Origin: Torreya grandis
Taxonomy: Eukaryota > Streptophyta > Pinopsida > Cupressales > Taxaceae
Reading direction: 5' to 3'
Assembly: GCA_037957365.1 (NCBI GenBank)
Contig: JARHVA010000593.1
Coordinates: 2,322,501 to 2,386,500, forward strand
Length of the DNA stretch: 64,000 nt
Below are positions 47,049-60,059 of the stretch, one piece after another (position 1 is the stretch's first letter; each line of letters begins with the position of its first letter). A model generated the notes under the pieces. It saw only the letters and a program-made list of their open reading frames with translations. It was not told where the DNA came from and ran no database searches. A program made the position numbers and the translations under genes.

Positions 47049-47589
47049 TGTAGAAAAAATAGGTCAACTTCCAAGGCCATAAGTTTTGACATGTAGCTTC
47101 ATTTGAGCTCTTCCACACACCAAAATGATCATATATAAAAGTTAATTACTACCATTAGCCATTATTTTTTCTTGAAGGTGGTTTATATATTTTAGGAGGC
47201 TAAACATGACCATCTAAGGGTCCAAAATTACAATTTATTGATTTTTTTGGGATTTTTCTATTTTTAAAAACTGTACATTTTTATGATCAAACATGAAATT
47301 TAATTGAAATTAGTATAATAGAATGTTTAGAATATTTTGAGAGATTTTTAGAGTTACACATGCTTGTATTCTAAACTTACTAAAAATAACAACTACTAAA
47401 AATAGAAGTTTTTTTTTAGATTTTAATTTTTTTCAGGTTTGTGCATGTCAACTATAATTTTGAGTTGAAGATTATTGAATCATATTTTGGGTTATAATTA
47501 ATTCAAGACAATAAATATGAATCAATTATATATTTTTTTAGATCTTGACCTATTGGTAATTTTATTGTCTTGATACTTTATTTTTGTTC
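47049..47589 (+). repeat. E-family LTR, plus orientation, with primer-site remnant
   Basis: Starts TGTAGAAAAAATAGGTC after TTTAATGA (a polypurine-tract remnant) and ends near TTTTTGTTC; TAGTATCTGA at 47,590-47,599 is a decayed initiator-Met primer site. RT sequence of another copy on the opposite strand starts at once after it. Confidence 0.8.
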
Positions 47590-47599
47590 TAGTATCTGA

Positions 47600-48300
47600 T
47601 TTTTTAATAAAAGTTGCTAAACCATGAAAACTTATTACTTATATAATGCTTTTTGGATAGGCAACTCAACAATTGCTTTTATCTTTTATTCATTCATTCT
47701 CACACCATCTTCTAAAACTAAAAATCTCAAAAATACCAAACTATTCTACATAAACCTTCACTTCTTCAAATTTGCATACAACTCCTTTCTTAACAAATTT
47801 AGTACCATTTTAAAATATTGTAAGTGTTCTTCTTTAGTATTAATTAAAATAAAAAAATCATAAAAATAAATAACCACAAACTTACCAATATATTCTTGTA
47901 GCACTGTATTCATCATACTCATAAATGTGCTAGTTATATTAGATAATCTGAATGACATCACCATCTACTCATATAAGTCATCCCTAGTCTTGAATGCAAT
48001 TTTCCACTCATCTCCTTCATGAATTTGAATTTGATAATAAACACTCCTTAGATCAATCTTGGTAAAATATTTTTCTCCTTTAAGCACATCCATCATGTCA
48101 TCTAAACAAGGTATAAAAAATCTATATTTGATTATAATTTTATTAATTGATCTACTATCCACACACATCTCCATCCTCTATCTTTTTTTGGAGTTAGCAA
48201 CACTGGTGTTGCACATGGACTCATACTCTCCCTTATCAACATATTTATTAACAATTCAATAACCTATTTATTTAATTTTGTATGTTCTGTTGGACTGATT
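47600..48300 (-). pseudogene. reverse transcriptase (E3), truncated
   Basis: Minus strand: [65 protein letters not shown] (48,174-47,965), MSFRLSNITSTFMSMMN, FVVIYFYDFFILIN (YFDD changed to YFYD, catalytic Asp lost) and DGVRMNE near 47,680. The RNase H and integrase are missing beyond 47,600, where a plus-strand LTR abuts. Confidence 0.85.
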
Positions 48301-48559
48301 CTATAAGCTACTTGATTGGGTAGAGCTGATCTTCGAATCAAATCAATATGATGTGAATGTCTTTCTTTAGTGGTAAACCATCTGGTAACCTATCAGGCAT
48401 AATATTTTCATATTATTTCAACACTCTTACTAATTCTATTATTATTTGCACCATTTTCATGTCTTCATTCTTTGCTACTAATATATAATGATAACCTAGT
48501 ACTTTGAATAAATTATTTAGTAGAGAGCATGCTTTCTGTCTTCTCTTCCTCTTCAAGAG

Positions 48560-48950
48560 GTTAAAAAACTACCTTTATACCACCTTTCCAAAAAGTGTAC
48601 ATATTATTTGTTCCATCATGAATTACTTTTCGGTCAAATTACCATGGTCTCCCTAATAACAAATGACATGCATCCATTAAAATAACATCACACCATATTT
48701 CATCATTATAAGTTTTTCCTATAGAAAACTTGATTAAGCACCTTTTCTCTATTGTAATGTCATTCCCTTTCTTAAACCATGAAATTCGATAAGGATTATG
48801 ATGCTTTTCACATTGAAAATTTAGTTTCTCTATCATATCTTTAAAAACTATATTTTCACAACTACCACCATCTATTGCATACCTTTCCACCCAAAGTACA
48901 TATTGTTTGAAAAATATTTGATCACAACCACGCATCACCAACTTCTTTAT
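48560..48950 (-). pseudogene. aspartic protease (E3)
   Basis: The best-kept protease of the family: VERYAIDGGSCENIVFKDM (the catalytic motif reads DGG), KLNFQCEKHHNPYRISWFKK, LIKFSIGKTYNDEIWCDVIL, MDACHLLLGRPW (48,941-48,639) and, after a stop, FDRKVIHDGTNNMYTFWKGG. It is open for 100 codons. Confidence 0.75.
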
Positions 48951-49054
48951 TCTACACTTATTCCTTCCTTAGAGCGATCATTATTCTTCTTATCATGAGA
49001 TTCTCTCCAACATCTACTAGTGAAACTTCAATATTTTACTCTTTTATCTCAGCC

Positions 49055-50045
49055 TCAACTATATACACTCTTAAGTGATCCTCTTGCCTCCTTTCTTATC
49101 TTGATAATTCGGACACTCAAATGCTCTATGCCCTTTTTATTCATATCTATAACAAACATAAGATCTACATTGATTTTGGAACCATACTCTAGTACCACCA
49201 TAACCTCATCCTCTCTAAAACCCTCTTCCTTTTTGTTGGTATTGAAACTCTTGCCTATTCTTATCTTGCCTTTCTGCACCATGTGATGATTCACCTTAAT
49301 TGGTATCAAACCCACCTCTGGTGGTATTAAACCCACTTCCTCCCCTAATTGGAGGAGATCTGCCTCTTCTTGGACCAAGAGGCCTTCTAAAATTCTATCT
49401 ATTTTATTTTTCTTCTACCTTAAAAGTTAATTGATAAGCTTCCTCTATACAAAGTATTCTATGCATGCCTAATTCATCTTGAATAATAAATTTCAAACCA
49501 TTTACATACCTTTCAGCCATCTACTCTTTCATTTTATCATTCTCCACTCATATAGAAAGATTATAAAACTCATCTATATACTCTTATATATTGTGATCTT
49601 TTTACCTCAAATTATAAAATTTTTGGTATAAGGTTTGTGCATAATTCACAAGAAGAATTTTCTCTCTCATCTTCTTCTCTATCTTTTTCCATGAATTAAT
49701 CTTCTCTTTATCTTTTCTTTGTCTCTCTTTCTACTGGTGATCCTACCAAATCATTTCATGACCTTTCAACTTTATACATGCAATCTTTACCTCTTTATCT
49801 TCTCTCATAGTCTTCAACTTGAAGAACTTCTTCATGCTATTCATCCAATCTATCAACTCTTTTGGTTTTCAACCACCTCCATAATCTAGAACATCAACTT
49901 TGATTCTTTCATTTCTTCCTTATAAATCCTGAACCATCCTCTCTGCCATCGATGGTGGTTGATATTGTTATTCTTATTCTTGATAAATTTCTTCATCATG
50001 ATCTGTGTCTTTCTCAGCTTCATCACCACTTTGTTGCTTTAATAA
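49055..50045 (-). pseudogene. gag (E3)
   Basis: Minus strand from about 49,950: ERMVQDL, VDVLDYGGG, ELIDWMNSMKKFFKLK, KIACIKLKGHEMIW, then an Arg/Gly-rich part and a zinc knuckle remnant (CYRYE-KGHRAFECPNYQ) near 49,120, partly in different frames. Similarity to E2 gag stops at about 50,045, so the E3 LTR and primer site are missing on this side. Confidence 0.75.
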
Positions 50046-50059
50046 ATTTCACCTTATAT

Positions 50060-52190
50060 TCTAAAAGAAGAAGAAATAAACTAGATAAGGTATGGCTAAA
50101 TGACTTGTTTGGTTGTATGCATGTTGAATCAAATGACAATGAAGAACTCCTCTTTGGATGAGAAGAAATGACCTACGCATAAGACAATACTAAAGTAAAT
50201 AGCTGGTTAGATAGATAACTAGGTGGATTGCTTAGTGCTAACTAGATTTTAGAAATAAGAGCTTCCTCAAGGACTATCAATCCACATACTTTAAATAATT
50301 AAGTTTTGAAAATAGAAGATAAAGTATTTGCATCAATAATCAAAAGGTATTTAAATTGAATACAAGAAATGTTTGATAAATAAATAAACTAAAATGATTA
50401 ATATAGCAATAAGTGGGTTAATACGAATGCTAAATAGTTTAGTTGTGGTTTAGAAAATAGGTTTAGGGTCTGTGAATAGACATATAAAAATAAAGTTAGA
50501 TTTGGTTGAAGGTAGGTGGGTGAAAATAACTTGCTATTATTTTATACCATAATGACTATCAATGATTGGTGTGTCCATTAGTGGTTGAGGTGACCATCAG
50601 TGGTTGAGGTGATTATTAGTGGTTGAGAAAACCATCAATGATTAGACATATCATTGGTGATCAAGATGACCATTGATGGTTACTGTGTGTTAGGTTTGGT
50701 TAAGAAAATGTCTAAATGATGAGGTTTCATGATTAAATTTTGAGAGATGGGTTTAGGTTGGGATGCTTATGAAATAGAAATAAAGTAATTAATATAATGA
50801 AAAAAAATACTTAGCTTATCAGAGATTGATTAGATGAAGGGTTGAGGTGGTTGGCTCATTGATGGAGTTTGGTGTTATTCTTATAGAGTAATGATACTTG
50901 GCTATCAGTTGAGGAGTGGTGGTACTTCAGATCTTTGACATGATGGTTAGATCATTGGATTCCTAGAAGAAGTAACCTATAAAGAAACTCTGAATGTAAA
51001 ATCTCTTGAAGTCATGGATCCATCTCACCTCATATTCCTCTCTTCTTATAGGCAAGGAAGGAGAGGTGCAACAAGACATTAACAAGGGGTCCAACTTGCT
51101 ATCTAATCTTAACTTTGACATACATGGGCTCACACACAAATTAGATGAGATAATTATAGAAAAACAAGTTAGAGTGAAGATTCATTTAAGTTAGTTTAGG
51201 TAGTGGAACTTAACCATTGATGATCAAGGTGATCATTGATAGTTAAGGTAACCATTAGTGCTTGAGGGTCAAGGTAAAGTTGGGTTGAAAGGATGGGTTA
51301 AGTCATTAGGTCAAACTAACAAGCATTAGGTAGGTTTTATTGGTTGAGAGGTCAAGGTTGGGCCCAAGGGGGTCATAAATAATTGTGATATTTGAAACCA
51401 TCATGTGTGGATTTCCAGTGTCTACATTTTTCCCCTTTTTATTATGTAATTTATATCAATAATCTACAAAACAAAAATAAAGTGTAGGTTGAAGGTTTGG
51501 TTACCTCAAGTGTGGGAGGAGGTGTTCCCCCTCAAATCGAGAGTTGATGAGGTAAAATAAAATTGGGTATGGGTTTGATAAGTGGTAAAGGTGATGATGA
51601 AGGTAGAAATCATGAATGTCGGTGATAGGTTGGGTACTAAAGCATAGACATGCACACTTAGTGTGACAAAAGTGTGATAGCTAGGATCGTGCATTGACTT
51701 GATTGCCATAGTTAGTAAAAATTAAGGTTGGTGCTTGAAAGACAAGTGATAAGTGGACCATGTGACCATATTTAGGTGTGGAGGTTGGGGACACTTATAA
51801 ACACAAGTCTCTTAGTCAAGGTTAGTGTTTCCATGGGTATCTAAGGTAGGAAGTTCTCTTAGGGAAAACACAAACTAGTTAGGTGAAGTCATGGGTATCT
51901 GAGGTAGGAAGTGCTCTCATGAAGACATCAATTGGTCACATGTGCATAAGGTAGCATAAGTTTAAAAAGTGGTCAACATGGTAGTTCTTATCATTATGGT
52001 TAAAAGGACCAAGTAAAAGTCATCAAAAAACATATGAGGGTTTGGGTCAAAATGGCCCAATAACAAGGTGATGAGGTCAGGGTGGGCACATATGGAGGTC
52101 AATTTTGGAGTGATGGTGCATTATTAGCATGTGCCATGGGATATGGTGATGATCATGGCCCTAATCTAGATATGGGATCTAGACACAAAT
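50060..52190. other. no gene recognised; G-rich plus strand with short repeats
   Basis: Plus strand is rich in GGTTGAGG and AAGGT words. It holds a tandem repeat at 50,560-50,690, a weaker one at 51,205-51,265, and a 28-base duplication (CATGGGTATCTRAGGTAGGAA at about 51,833 and 51,892). GTGTCTACA near 51,410 looks like an LTR end (the insertion in D ends the same way). It may be the LTR and leader of the element carrying the plant-mobile-domain frame. Confidence 0.45.
50560..50690 (+). repeat. tandem repeat, ~20-bp units (ATCARTGGTTGAGGTGACC-like)
   Basis: Six or so degenerate units built on ACCATCAGTGGTTGAGGTG. A shorter, related stretch occurs at 51,205-51,265. Confidence 0.7.
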
Positions 52191-52194
52191 ACAT

Positions 52195-53672
52195 TCTTCT
52201 ACCCACTAGTGAGATGACTATCTTACCAAAAGATGTGCATAGGATCACATGACTACCTATTCAAGGGGAGCTAATTTATCACATCGAGTAGGAAGAGATA
52301 AATGCGCTCTTGGAGATATTATATAGAGATGACCATGATATTTATAGATGATATATTGTTGGATTTAGCTACACTCTAATCTATTATAGGATGAGAGGAG
52401 ACTACTGATGATGATGATGATTTCAATATATTACTTTTATGTTCTATATTTAAACAACAAGATGTTTCCTTATCTACTACTAGGTGTTCTAGTTGAGATG
52501 CTTCTAGTTCACATAGTGTTTGATTGGGTTCTTGTGCTGATAATCTAGATATATAAGGAGTTGTGGGGTCTCAGAGCTCACAAGAGGTATGGTATTAATG
52601 TCAAGATTGTGTTACACTACTAGGCATATGAGCACATCTAGGTTTTATGGCTGATGGGGCTACCATGGAAGGGTTATGCCTAGATGGACCCCATAGTTTG
52701 ATTCATGAGGTGGAGGGATTATTTTTATCTATCAGGACTAAGTGATGGTGTCAATGACATTGATTAGTTTAGAGGTGCACTAGAGGCATTGGTTATTGAT
52801 GACATAATTTAGAGGTCATACATTAGGTTTCTAGAGTGGGATGGATACAAGAGACACACATTATCCTTGTAAAGTTATAGGTTAATTCTTGATAGGTAGG
52901 ATGAGGAGGTAGAGCTCATCTCATTTGATAGGGTGTAGAGAGAGTTTAGCCTCGTATAGGGAATTCTTGGTCCATTTATTAGATATAATAAATAGGATGG
53001 AAAAATCTTACTACCTAAACCACAACCAATTCAGAAATTTTTGGATGATGAGGAATTACTAGCATGGCAAGATATAGATGATGCAAGTTTTGTAGATGGT
53101 TACCTTGCATGGTACCAGACACTATATATGGTAGTAGATTTTGGTGGTGATGATGGTGGAAGGTAGATTATGGATGTTGACCTAGATGGTAGAGGGTAGT
53201 ATGTATAGTCACATGGGGTTTCCCCAAGCATACATCCAAAAACAACATTATCCATAACATAGGCTCAGGTGGCAACTTGATAGGGTCAGCTGGCAATGGT
53301 ACAAGGCCATGTGGCTATAGTTATGAGTGAGAGGGACCAGGTTAGAGCTTCACTAAACTTGGTCACCTAGGAGAGAGACTCCTTGAGATAGACTAAAAGA
53401 GGAGCTGCATAAGATACAATACCACCAAGCACTATCCCCATGGCTCAGTATCTAGCCAGAGTGGATAAGCTATACTACTATGAGGTTGTAGTCCTAAGAT
53501 ATTGTCCTGATCAACCTTGATAGGATGAATATAGAGCTAGTTTGGTAGGTGGTGCTAGCATGGTAATACCAAGTCAGTGGGTTGCTTATGTAGGTGGACA
53601 GGTAAGGACCTCAAGAGGATAGGCACCATGAGGTAGTGGTGATCCAAGAGATACTAGTGCCTTAGGGGCATA
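52195..53672 (+). pseudogene. plant mobile domain (MAIN/MAIL1-like) protein, probably transposon-borne
   Basis: A long plus-strand frame survives apart from stops and one or two shifts near 52,400. Residues: MTILPKDVHRIT, LPIQGELIYHIE, EEINALLEILYRDDHDIY, YIVGFSYTLIYYRMRGDY; then YVLYLNNKMFPYLLLGVLVE, MLLVHIVFDWVLVLII, YKELWGLRAHKRYGI, MRWRDYFYLSGLSDGVNDID, FRGALEALVIDDI, RFLEWDGYKRHTLSL, FLDDEELLAWQDIDDASFVD, a coiled stretch (MSERDQVRASLNLV) and a Gly/Arg-rich tail. The pattern matches the plant mobile domain, found in MAIN-like genes and in transposable elements. About 25 internal stops. Function of the original: unknown for element-borne copies. Confidence 0.65.
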
Positions 53673-53719
53673 ATTATGATATAGTTTATGATATATTTAT
53701 ATGGTGTTGTATATCATTT

Positions 53720-54060
53720 TGATACCATCTATGAGCTGATGCAGTTAAATGTACATTTTGAGAGAGAGACATGTATATTGTTATATACATTATGATGTTA
53801 GTGATGATAGACTCATGATTTATAGATATGATCCTCATTTATTGCTTATCATTCATGGTTTATGATTTAATGTTTATGTTGATGATGTTGATTATAGTTA
53901 TGTTGATCATTGATGATGTTATATTGATTATGCTTATGTTATGGATATTGATACTGATGTAGACTCTCTTAGCTAGGCATGTGATGGATTTTATTTATGT
54001 TGATGATGATGCTTAAGTCATTTATGGTTATGATGATGATGTTTATGCTAAAATTTAATG
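53720..54060 (+). repeat. low-complexity GATGATGTT/TTATGTTGATGATG region
   Basis: Loose runs of GAT, GTT and TTATG words on the plus strand after the plant-mobile-domain frame. No reading frame of interest. Confidence 0.6.
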
Positions 54061-54525
54061 AGTATGTGTTTCTTTATTTAGATTTAGACATGTGGTAAAA
54101 ATGGTTTATTACTTATTGTTCATGGATGTTATGATATTAATATGATTTTGATGGTTTTGATTATGGTTATTTTGCTTGACATAAAACACATTCATTAAGT
54201 TAAATAACAACACTAGATGTGAGAAAAAAATAATAATCAAGAGAAAAACATCTTGGTTAATGTATCAACTAGTCATGAGAGGATAAATAGAGAGCACGAT
54301 GCTTCTTATTTGGTAAGGAATAAAACAAGACCGAAGTTGGTTTGGATTAACATAATCCCTTTCAATACTTCACATTAACATTCATTAGTTGGTGAAAAGG
54401 TGTCTTGATCACATAATCTTAAGTGAGCTTAAAATCCCTTACTTTAGTGTATAGAGGGAAGATGGATGAAAATGAGACCTTCTTATGAGACTAGCATACC
54501 TCTTCTGGAGGTTACTAAATATTTA

Positions 54526-54545
54526 ATATAAATAAGTCTATGTCA
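54526..54545 (+). repeat. 20-bp inverted repeat, left arm (contains TATAAATA)
   Basis: ATATAAATAAGTCTATGTCA, perfect inverse of 54,978-54,997. On the plus strand the TATA element points right. Confidence 0.8.
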
Positions 54546-54977
54546 TACAAGGTGTAGACTGATCAATGCAGGAAGTCTACTCATGAGAGTCAATTGCAGA
54601 TTTCAAAATTATTGTGCTTATGAGAGTTGATTGTGGCTTTAAAAATTATTTTGCTTTTGATTTTACTTGATAATGAGTCTTTTTATTATTTTGTTGTTAC
54701 TTGGAGGGTTGAGGAAGCTGATCGATGCAAGAAGCATCCAAGAATTTGCTTGCTTTGACAAATACTTTACTCATCCATCCTTTGAAAGAGTGGTCTAAGT
54801 TTGTGTGTTTTACTTAATGCCTTTGATATCTATCCTTCAAGGGAGAAGTCCACCTTAATTTGAGAAATTTTTAATATATTTTCAATAGTTGTCCTTCAAA
54901 GGAGAAGTCTGTGAATGCTAAGAATGAACTGTGATTGTATTTGGTTATGACATTGCCTTTTCTCCTTTAATTTTGCT

Positions 54978-54997
54978 TGACATAGACTTATTTATAT
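54978..54997 (-). repeat. 20-bp inverted repeat, right arm (contains TATAAATA)
   Basis: The minus strand reads ATATAAATAAGTCTATGTCA. It is about 210 bases inside the presumed 3' LTR of element F on the minus strand, a plausible place for its promoter. Confidence 0.8.
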
Positions 54998-55249
54998 ATG
55001 ATTAAAGGTTGACCTTTATGAAGGCAAAAATAAAATCACAAGAAGGTTGATTAGGTGTAAAGAGGTATAGGTGACAATGCCCATGAGAATCCATCCTATG
55101 AAAAGGGGTAAAAAGTACTATGAGATTCATGTCATGGGTGGAGCTATGGTACCCATTTTTTAAGATGAGGCCATGATTGTGATGGATAATCACATGATTT
55201 AGTTTCAATTAGTTTCCCCTAAAATAGGGAAATAAAAGTGGTTTCAGAA

Positions 55250-56460
55250 ACAAGGGATGAGCATAAGTCAAAAAAATGTGAGTTTGATCCTTTTTAACAA
55301 AAGAAAGGATGTAGATGCGAAGCATTTAGAGGCTCAATTTATAGATTTTGCCTTCAAGAGAGGACAAATGATAAGCTCCAGATCCATACTTTTGGGTTAT
55401 AATATAAGGTCCAAGCTAATTCAAAGCAAACTTGCCATGCTTGCTTTTCTCCATACTGGTGACATGTTGATTTTCCTTTAGGATGAGGTCTTCAATGTTG
55501 AATTCTCACACTTTAAGGTATTTATTATAGACATATTTGATTTGATCTTAATAGACATGAATATGGGTAAAGGTGACTAAGAGATGATTATCAATTAGCT
55601 CAAGCGAGGCTAAATGGTATTGATGATAATCATATTCAGAAATAAGATCTTAAAAATATATGCAAAGAGAAGGAATTTAGATCTCAAGAGGCAAGATGAC
55701 CTCTACTCCAAACATAAGAGAGAGTGGGCTAGCACCCGTAGGGGTTGAAATGCTAGTAAGATATGCCCATAAGATGAAAGAGATACATAAATACCAATCT
55801 TAACTAGATGCATTAACTAATTTAGTGAGTATGTTATTGAGGGTTTTGTTAGATGCCTTAGCCTGTCCATTAGCTTGTGAATGATAAGGCAATGAGAAAC
55901 TTAACTTAATACCAAATGCATCATAAATGCCTTAGACTTGCTTATTTTAAAAATATTTACCATTGTCGGTGATAATTTTATGAGGAGCACTAAAATCATA
56001 GATGATGTGGTGATTGATAAAGTTGATAATTTTTTTTTGCTTTGGTTGAAACTAGAGTAATAGCCTCCACCCATTTGGTAAAATATTTAGTCACAGTGAT
56101 GATAGAATGGTGTCACTATGAGGAATGGGGGTTAATTTCACCAATAAGGTCCATGCCCCTTTGTGAGAACGTTAAAAAATTAATAGATATGTAGAGACTA
56201 TGGCTAGATGCATGATGTAGATTGGCATGTTGTTGATACTTAACACACTTTTTCAAATAATCATAATAGTCTTGGTTAAGGTTAGGCCAGTAGTAGCCAA
56301 GATGAAGGATGAATTTAGCCATGATGAGGCTACTAAAGTGTCCCTCATAGATCCCATCATGTATTTCCATGATAGTATGAGAGGCTTCATGACTGTATTT
56401 GCAACATAAGAGGAGACCATCAAAGCCATGTTTGTAAAGAATTCCTCCCATAAGGTATAA
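55250..56460 (-). pseudogene. integrase (element F)
   Basis: Minus strand: zinc region GILYKHGFDGLLLCCKYSHE, IHDGIYEGHFSSLIMAKFIL, GYYWPNLNQDYYDYLKKCVK, CQQHANLHH (56,451-56,116); catalytic core RGMDLIGEINPHSS (first Asp), ITVTKYFTKWVEAI, HKIITDNGKYFKN (second Asp), SLPYHSQANGQAKASNKTL (Glu replaced by Lys), ISTPTGASPLSLMFGVEVIL; then the C-terminal DLILKENQ, KSKHGKFALN-LGPYIITQKY and GAYHLSSLEG near 55,400. The TPTGA-P-SL--G-E-ILP block is typical of Tat-clade integrase. Several frameshifts. Confidence 0.85.
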
Positions 56461-56819
56461 TGTCTAAATCTAAATGCTTTTCAAGTATTCTTAAAAAGAT
56501 CAGAAGGAATGATGGCAAGGTTAAGATAGTCAAAGGTATACTGATACCAAAGGTCAAGTTGGGTCTCCTTTATATTAAAGATGGTGTGAGAGTCTAGTTT
56601 GACATAAGAAGGATGGGTAAGTTTGTGGATAAAAAAAAATAGATTAGAGTCAAAGGGTACATATATTATTTGAAAGGCAAGGGAAACCATGGTGTTGGAA
56701 AATTTGTTGGTAGACCAAAGGGTGGATTATATACAATAATGTTCAAATGATGTTAAGAGTTCATAAACTAGTTGTTTATAATATTGTAAAACATCATTCT
56801 TACATTGGTAAGAGCCATT
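56461..56819 (-). pseudogene. RNase H to integrase linker (element F)
   Basis: Open for 69 codons at 56,690-56,481 (LTHPSYVKLDSHTIFNIKET, DLWYQYTFDYLNLAIIPSDL). It has the composition and position of the linker seen in Tat-like polyproteins. No separate function is assigned. Confidence 0.6.
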
Positions 56820-57060
56820 GATTTAATTGACCACAAGTTGGGAGTAACAAAAAATATTGACCATTTTGACTCCCAAGGCTAAGGTAGTTTGAAATCCTAT
56901 CACTAGGGCTTTATACTTAGCCATATTATTGGTATATTCAAAATTAAGCTTGAAAGACAAAGGAGGAGGTTCATCATGAAGGGGGATAAGGATGATATTA
57001 GATCCTCCACCACGTTGACACTTTGATCCATCAAAGAACATGGTCACTTAGTAGGTGAAG
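56820..57060 (-). pseudogene. second RNase H domain (aRNH type) (element F)
   Basis: Minus strand: MFFDGSKCQRGGGSNIILIP, PLSFKLNFEYTNNMAKYKAL, GFQTTLALGVKMVNIFCYSQ and LVVN. This is the Tat-clade second RNase H (FDGSK with catalytic Asp, then NN-A-Y-AL where the catalytic Glu is changed to Lys, and the SQLVV segment with Asp changed to Tyr). It directly follows the first RNase H. Two key acidic residues are lost. Confidence 0.85.
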
Positions 57061-57287
57061 TTTTCTTGAGAGAGGGTTGCGATGGACTCATCAGGAAATT
57101 CAAGAGGAGGAGGTTGGTTGTCTGATAATGGTGATTCAACCAATTATTTAGCAATGACTTTCCCTTTAATTGACTTATACTAAATAAACTCAAGGTCAAA
57201 CTTAGTTAAAAACATGAGCCACTTGGCCATTTATTGGTTTTGGTATGGCTTGGAGTGAATATACTTGAGTGGGTTGATATTGGTTAT
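57061..57287 (-). pseudogene. RNase H C-terminal part (element F)
   Basis: Minus strand: INPLKYIHSKPYQNQ, MAKWLMFLTKFDLEFI, YKSIKGKVIAK and FPDESIATLSQEN. It continues the fragment at 63,298-63,600; the coding sequence joins across element C with the GTTAT duplication. Confidence 0.75.
57283..57287. repeat. target-site duplication of element C, left (GTTAT)
   Basis: GTTAT directly before TGTTGTC of the left LTR; GTTAT again at 63,293-63,297 directly after the right LTR. Confidence 0.85.
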
Positions 57288-58883
<1,596 letters not shown>

Positions 58884-58886
58884 AAA

Positions 58887-58902
58887 TGGTGACTCATAGG
58901 GG
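58887..58902 (+). other. primer-site-like motif at the inner edge of the left LTR of C
   Basis: TGGTGACTCATAGGGG three bases after the LTR end, pointing inward on the plus strand. It shares TGGTGACTC with the true primer site of element A, but the coding frames of C are on the other strand. Confidence 0.45.
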
Positions 58903-59296
58903 TAGTATACCTGCTATACTAACTAGATCAATAGCCTTATCAGTCCATTGGGCTTAAGGAGTCATCTAAGGAATGAAATAAATGATAAAACTTGACCATG
59001 ATTCATAAAATTTATCAACAAGAAAACTAATTACCACCTCAAAACACACAAGGAAAATAAGAAACACACATGAAGACCAAAGCAAACACACCTATGTTAC
59101 TAAGCACTTAGGAGAACCAAACATAATAGAAATAAAAATAATTATGTAAAACTAACTAGCTATGTTAATCCACCTCTTGGATCAAAGGGGAAAATTGAAA
59201 ATCCTCTCATTTCATGGCATGAAGGACTGGATGATTCAAGAAGCTTTTTATCTCTTATCATTTCTACCTCCATGCTTCTCACAAAGTCTGCCAACG

Positions 59297-59947
59297 TTAT
59301 TGCATGATGCTCATTAAGAACCAAGCAACTCCAAATAATATGACCAAGGAAATAAAATCTTCTTGTACATGATCACTTGATTCATGTTGTTTCCCATTCA
59401 CTTTCTCATGATCAACTCCCATCCTCTCTATAGGCATGATTTCAAAAGGATTGAATTCATGTTCATTATAAACTTTAGGCCAATATGATTTTTCTCCATC
59501 CTTCAAAAGATGATGAGTTCCTTCTATAGGGTGATATCCCCTCATGATGACTTCAAATATATCATTCTTAAATTCACAATCCTCTTAAAAGAATAAACAT
59601 GAAAGCTTGTTTCTCCTTTGCATACTTACTTGAGTTTCAAAGCCACCTTCTCCATCTTTGACCAATTGATAGCTTCCTTTAAGAGGAGTATATCTTGCTC
59701 CAATGACTTCAAACAAGTCATCTAAAGTCTGATCAAGAACCTCTCCTAGTCCATCCATAGTATCTTGTAAAGTAAGAAAAGAATCAATGATTGTTTCCTC
59801 CTCATCAAGTATGGAGGTAAAATCTTGTGAATTATATTTTTGTTCACCAAGGGGGGTACTTATGACGATTTCCTCCTCATATACACTCATAAACTTTCCT
59901 TGATTGATCATGAATTGAGTATATTCTTCTTCACTTGCCTTTCTCAA
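59297..59947 (-). pseudogene. unknown protein of element C, C-terminal part with internal repeat
   Basis: Minus strand, one frame with a single stop at 59,585. First part (59,947-59,585) is acidic: EEEYTQFMINQGKFMSVYEE, STPLGEQKYNSQDFTSILDE, LGEVLDQTLDDLFEVI. Then two copies, about 50 residues apart, of FEVI..RY.P..G...L.KDGE (ARYTPLKGSYQLVKDGEGG and MRGYHPIEGTHHLLKDGEKS). The second part ends in a hydrophobic stretch (ISLVILFGVAWFLMSIMQ), possibly a membrane segment. Family not recognised. Confidence 0.55.
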
Positions 59948-60059
59948 GATAGGCTCCTCAACATAAGGAAAAAATTATTCATCAACCAAGCAAGGGAATT
60001 CAACACAAGGACTCTCAAAATTAGATGGGGAATGGAATGTAAGGGTTTTTTTTATAAAG

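Larger units (their letters stand above)
54100..55207 (-). repeat. presumed 3' LTR of element F (left end uncertain)
   Basis: On the minus strand it starts next to the polypurine-like tract at 55,211-55,220 after the integrase end. It holds a TATA element at 54,978-54,997 and repeated CCTTCAA(R)GGAGAAGTC words (54,853 and 54,895). No second copy is in the window (the other LTR would lie beyond 64,000), so the boundaries are inferred. Confidence 0.4.

Noticed and set aside
52434..53672. TAG read as glutamine (a changed genetic code)
   Set aside because: TAG dominates the in-frame stops and falls at Gln-like positions, but TAG also replaces Trp, TGA and TAA occur too, and the whole window shows C-to-T decay. 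The element families are typical of land plants with the standard code.
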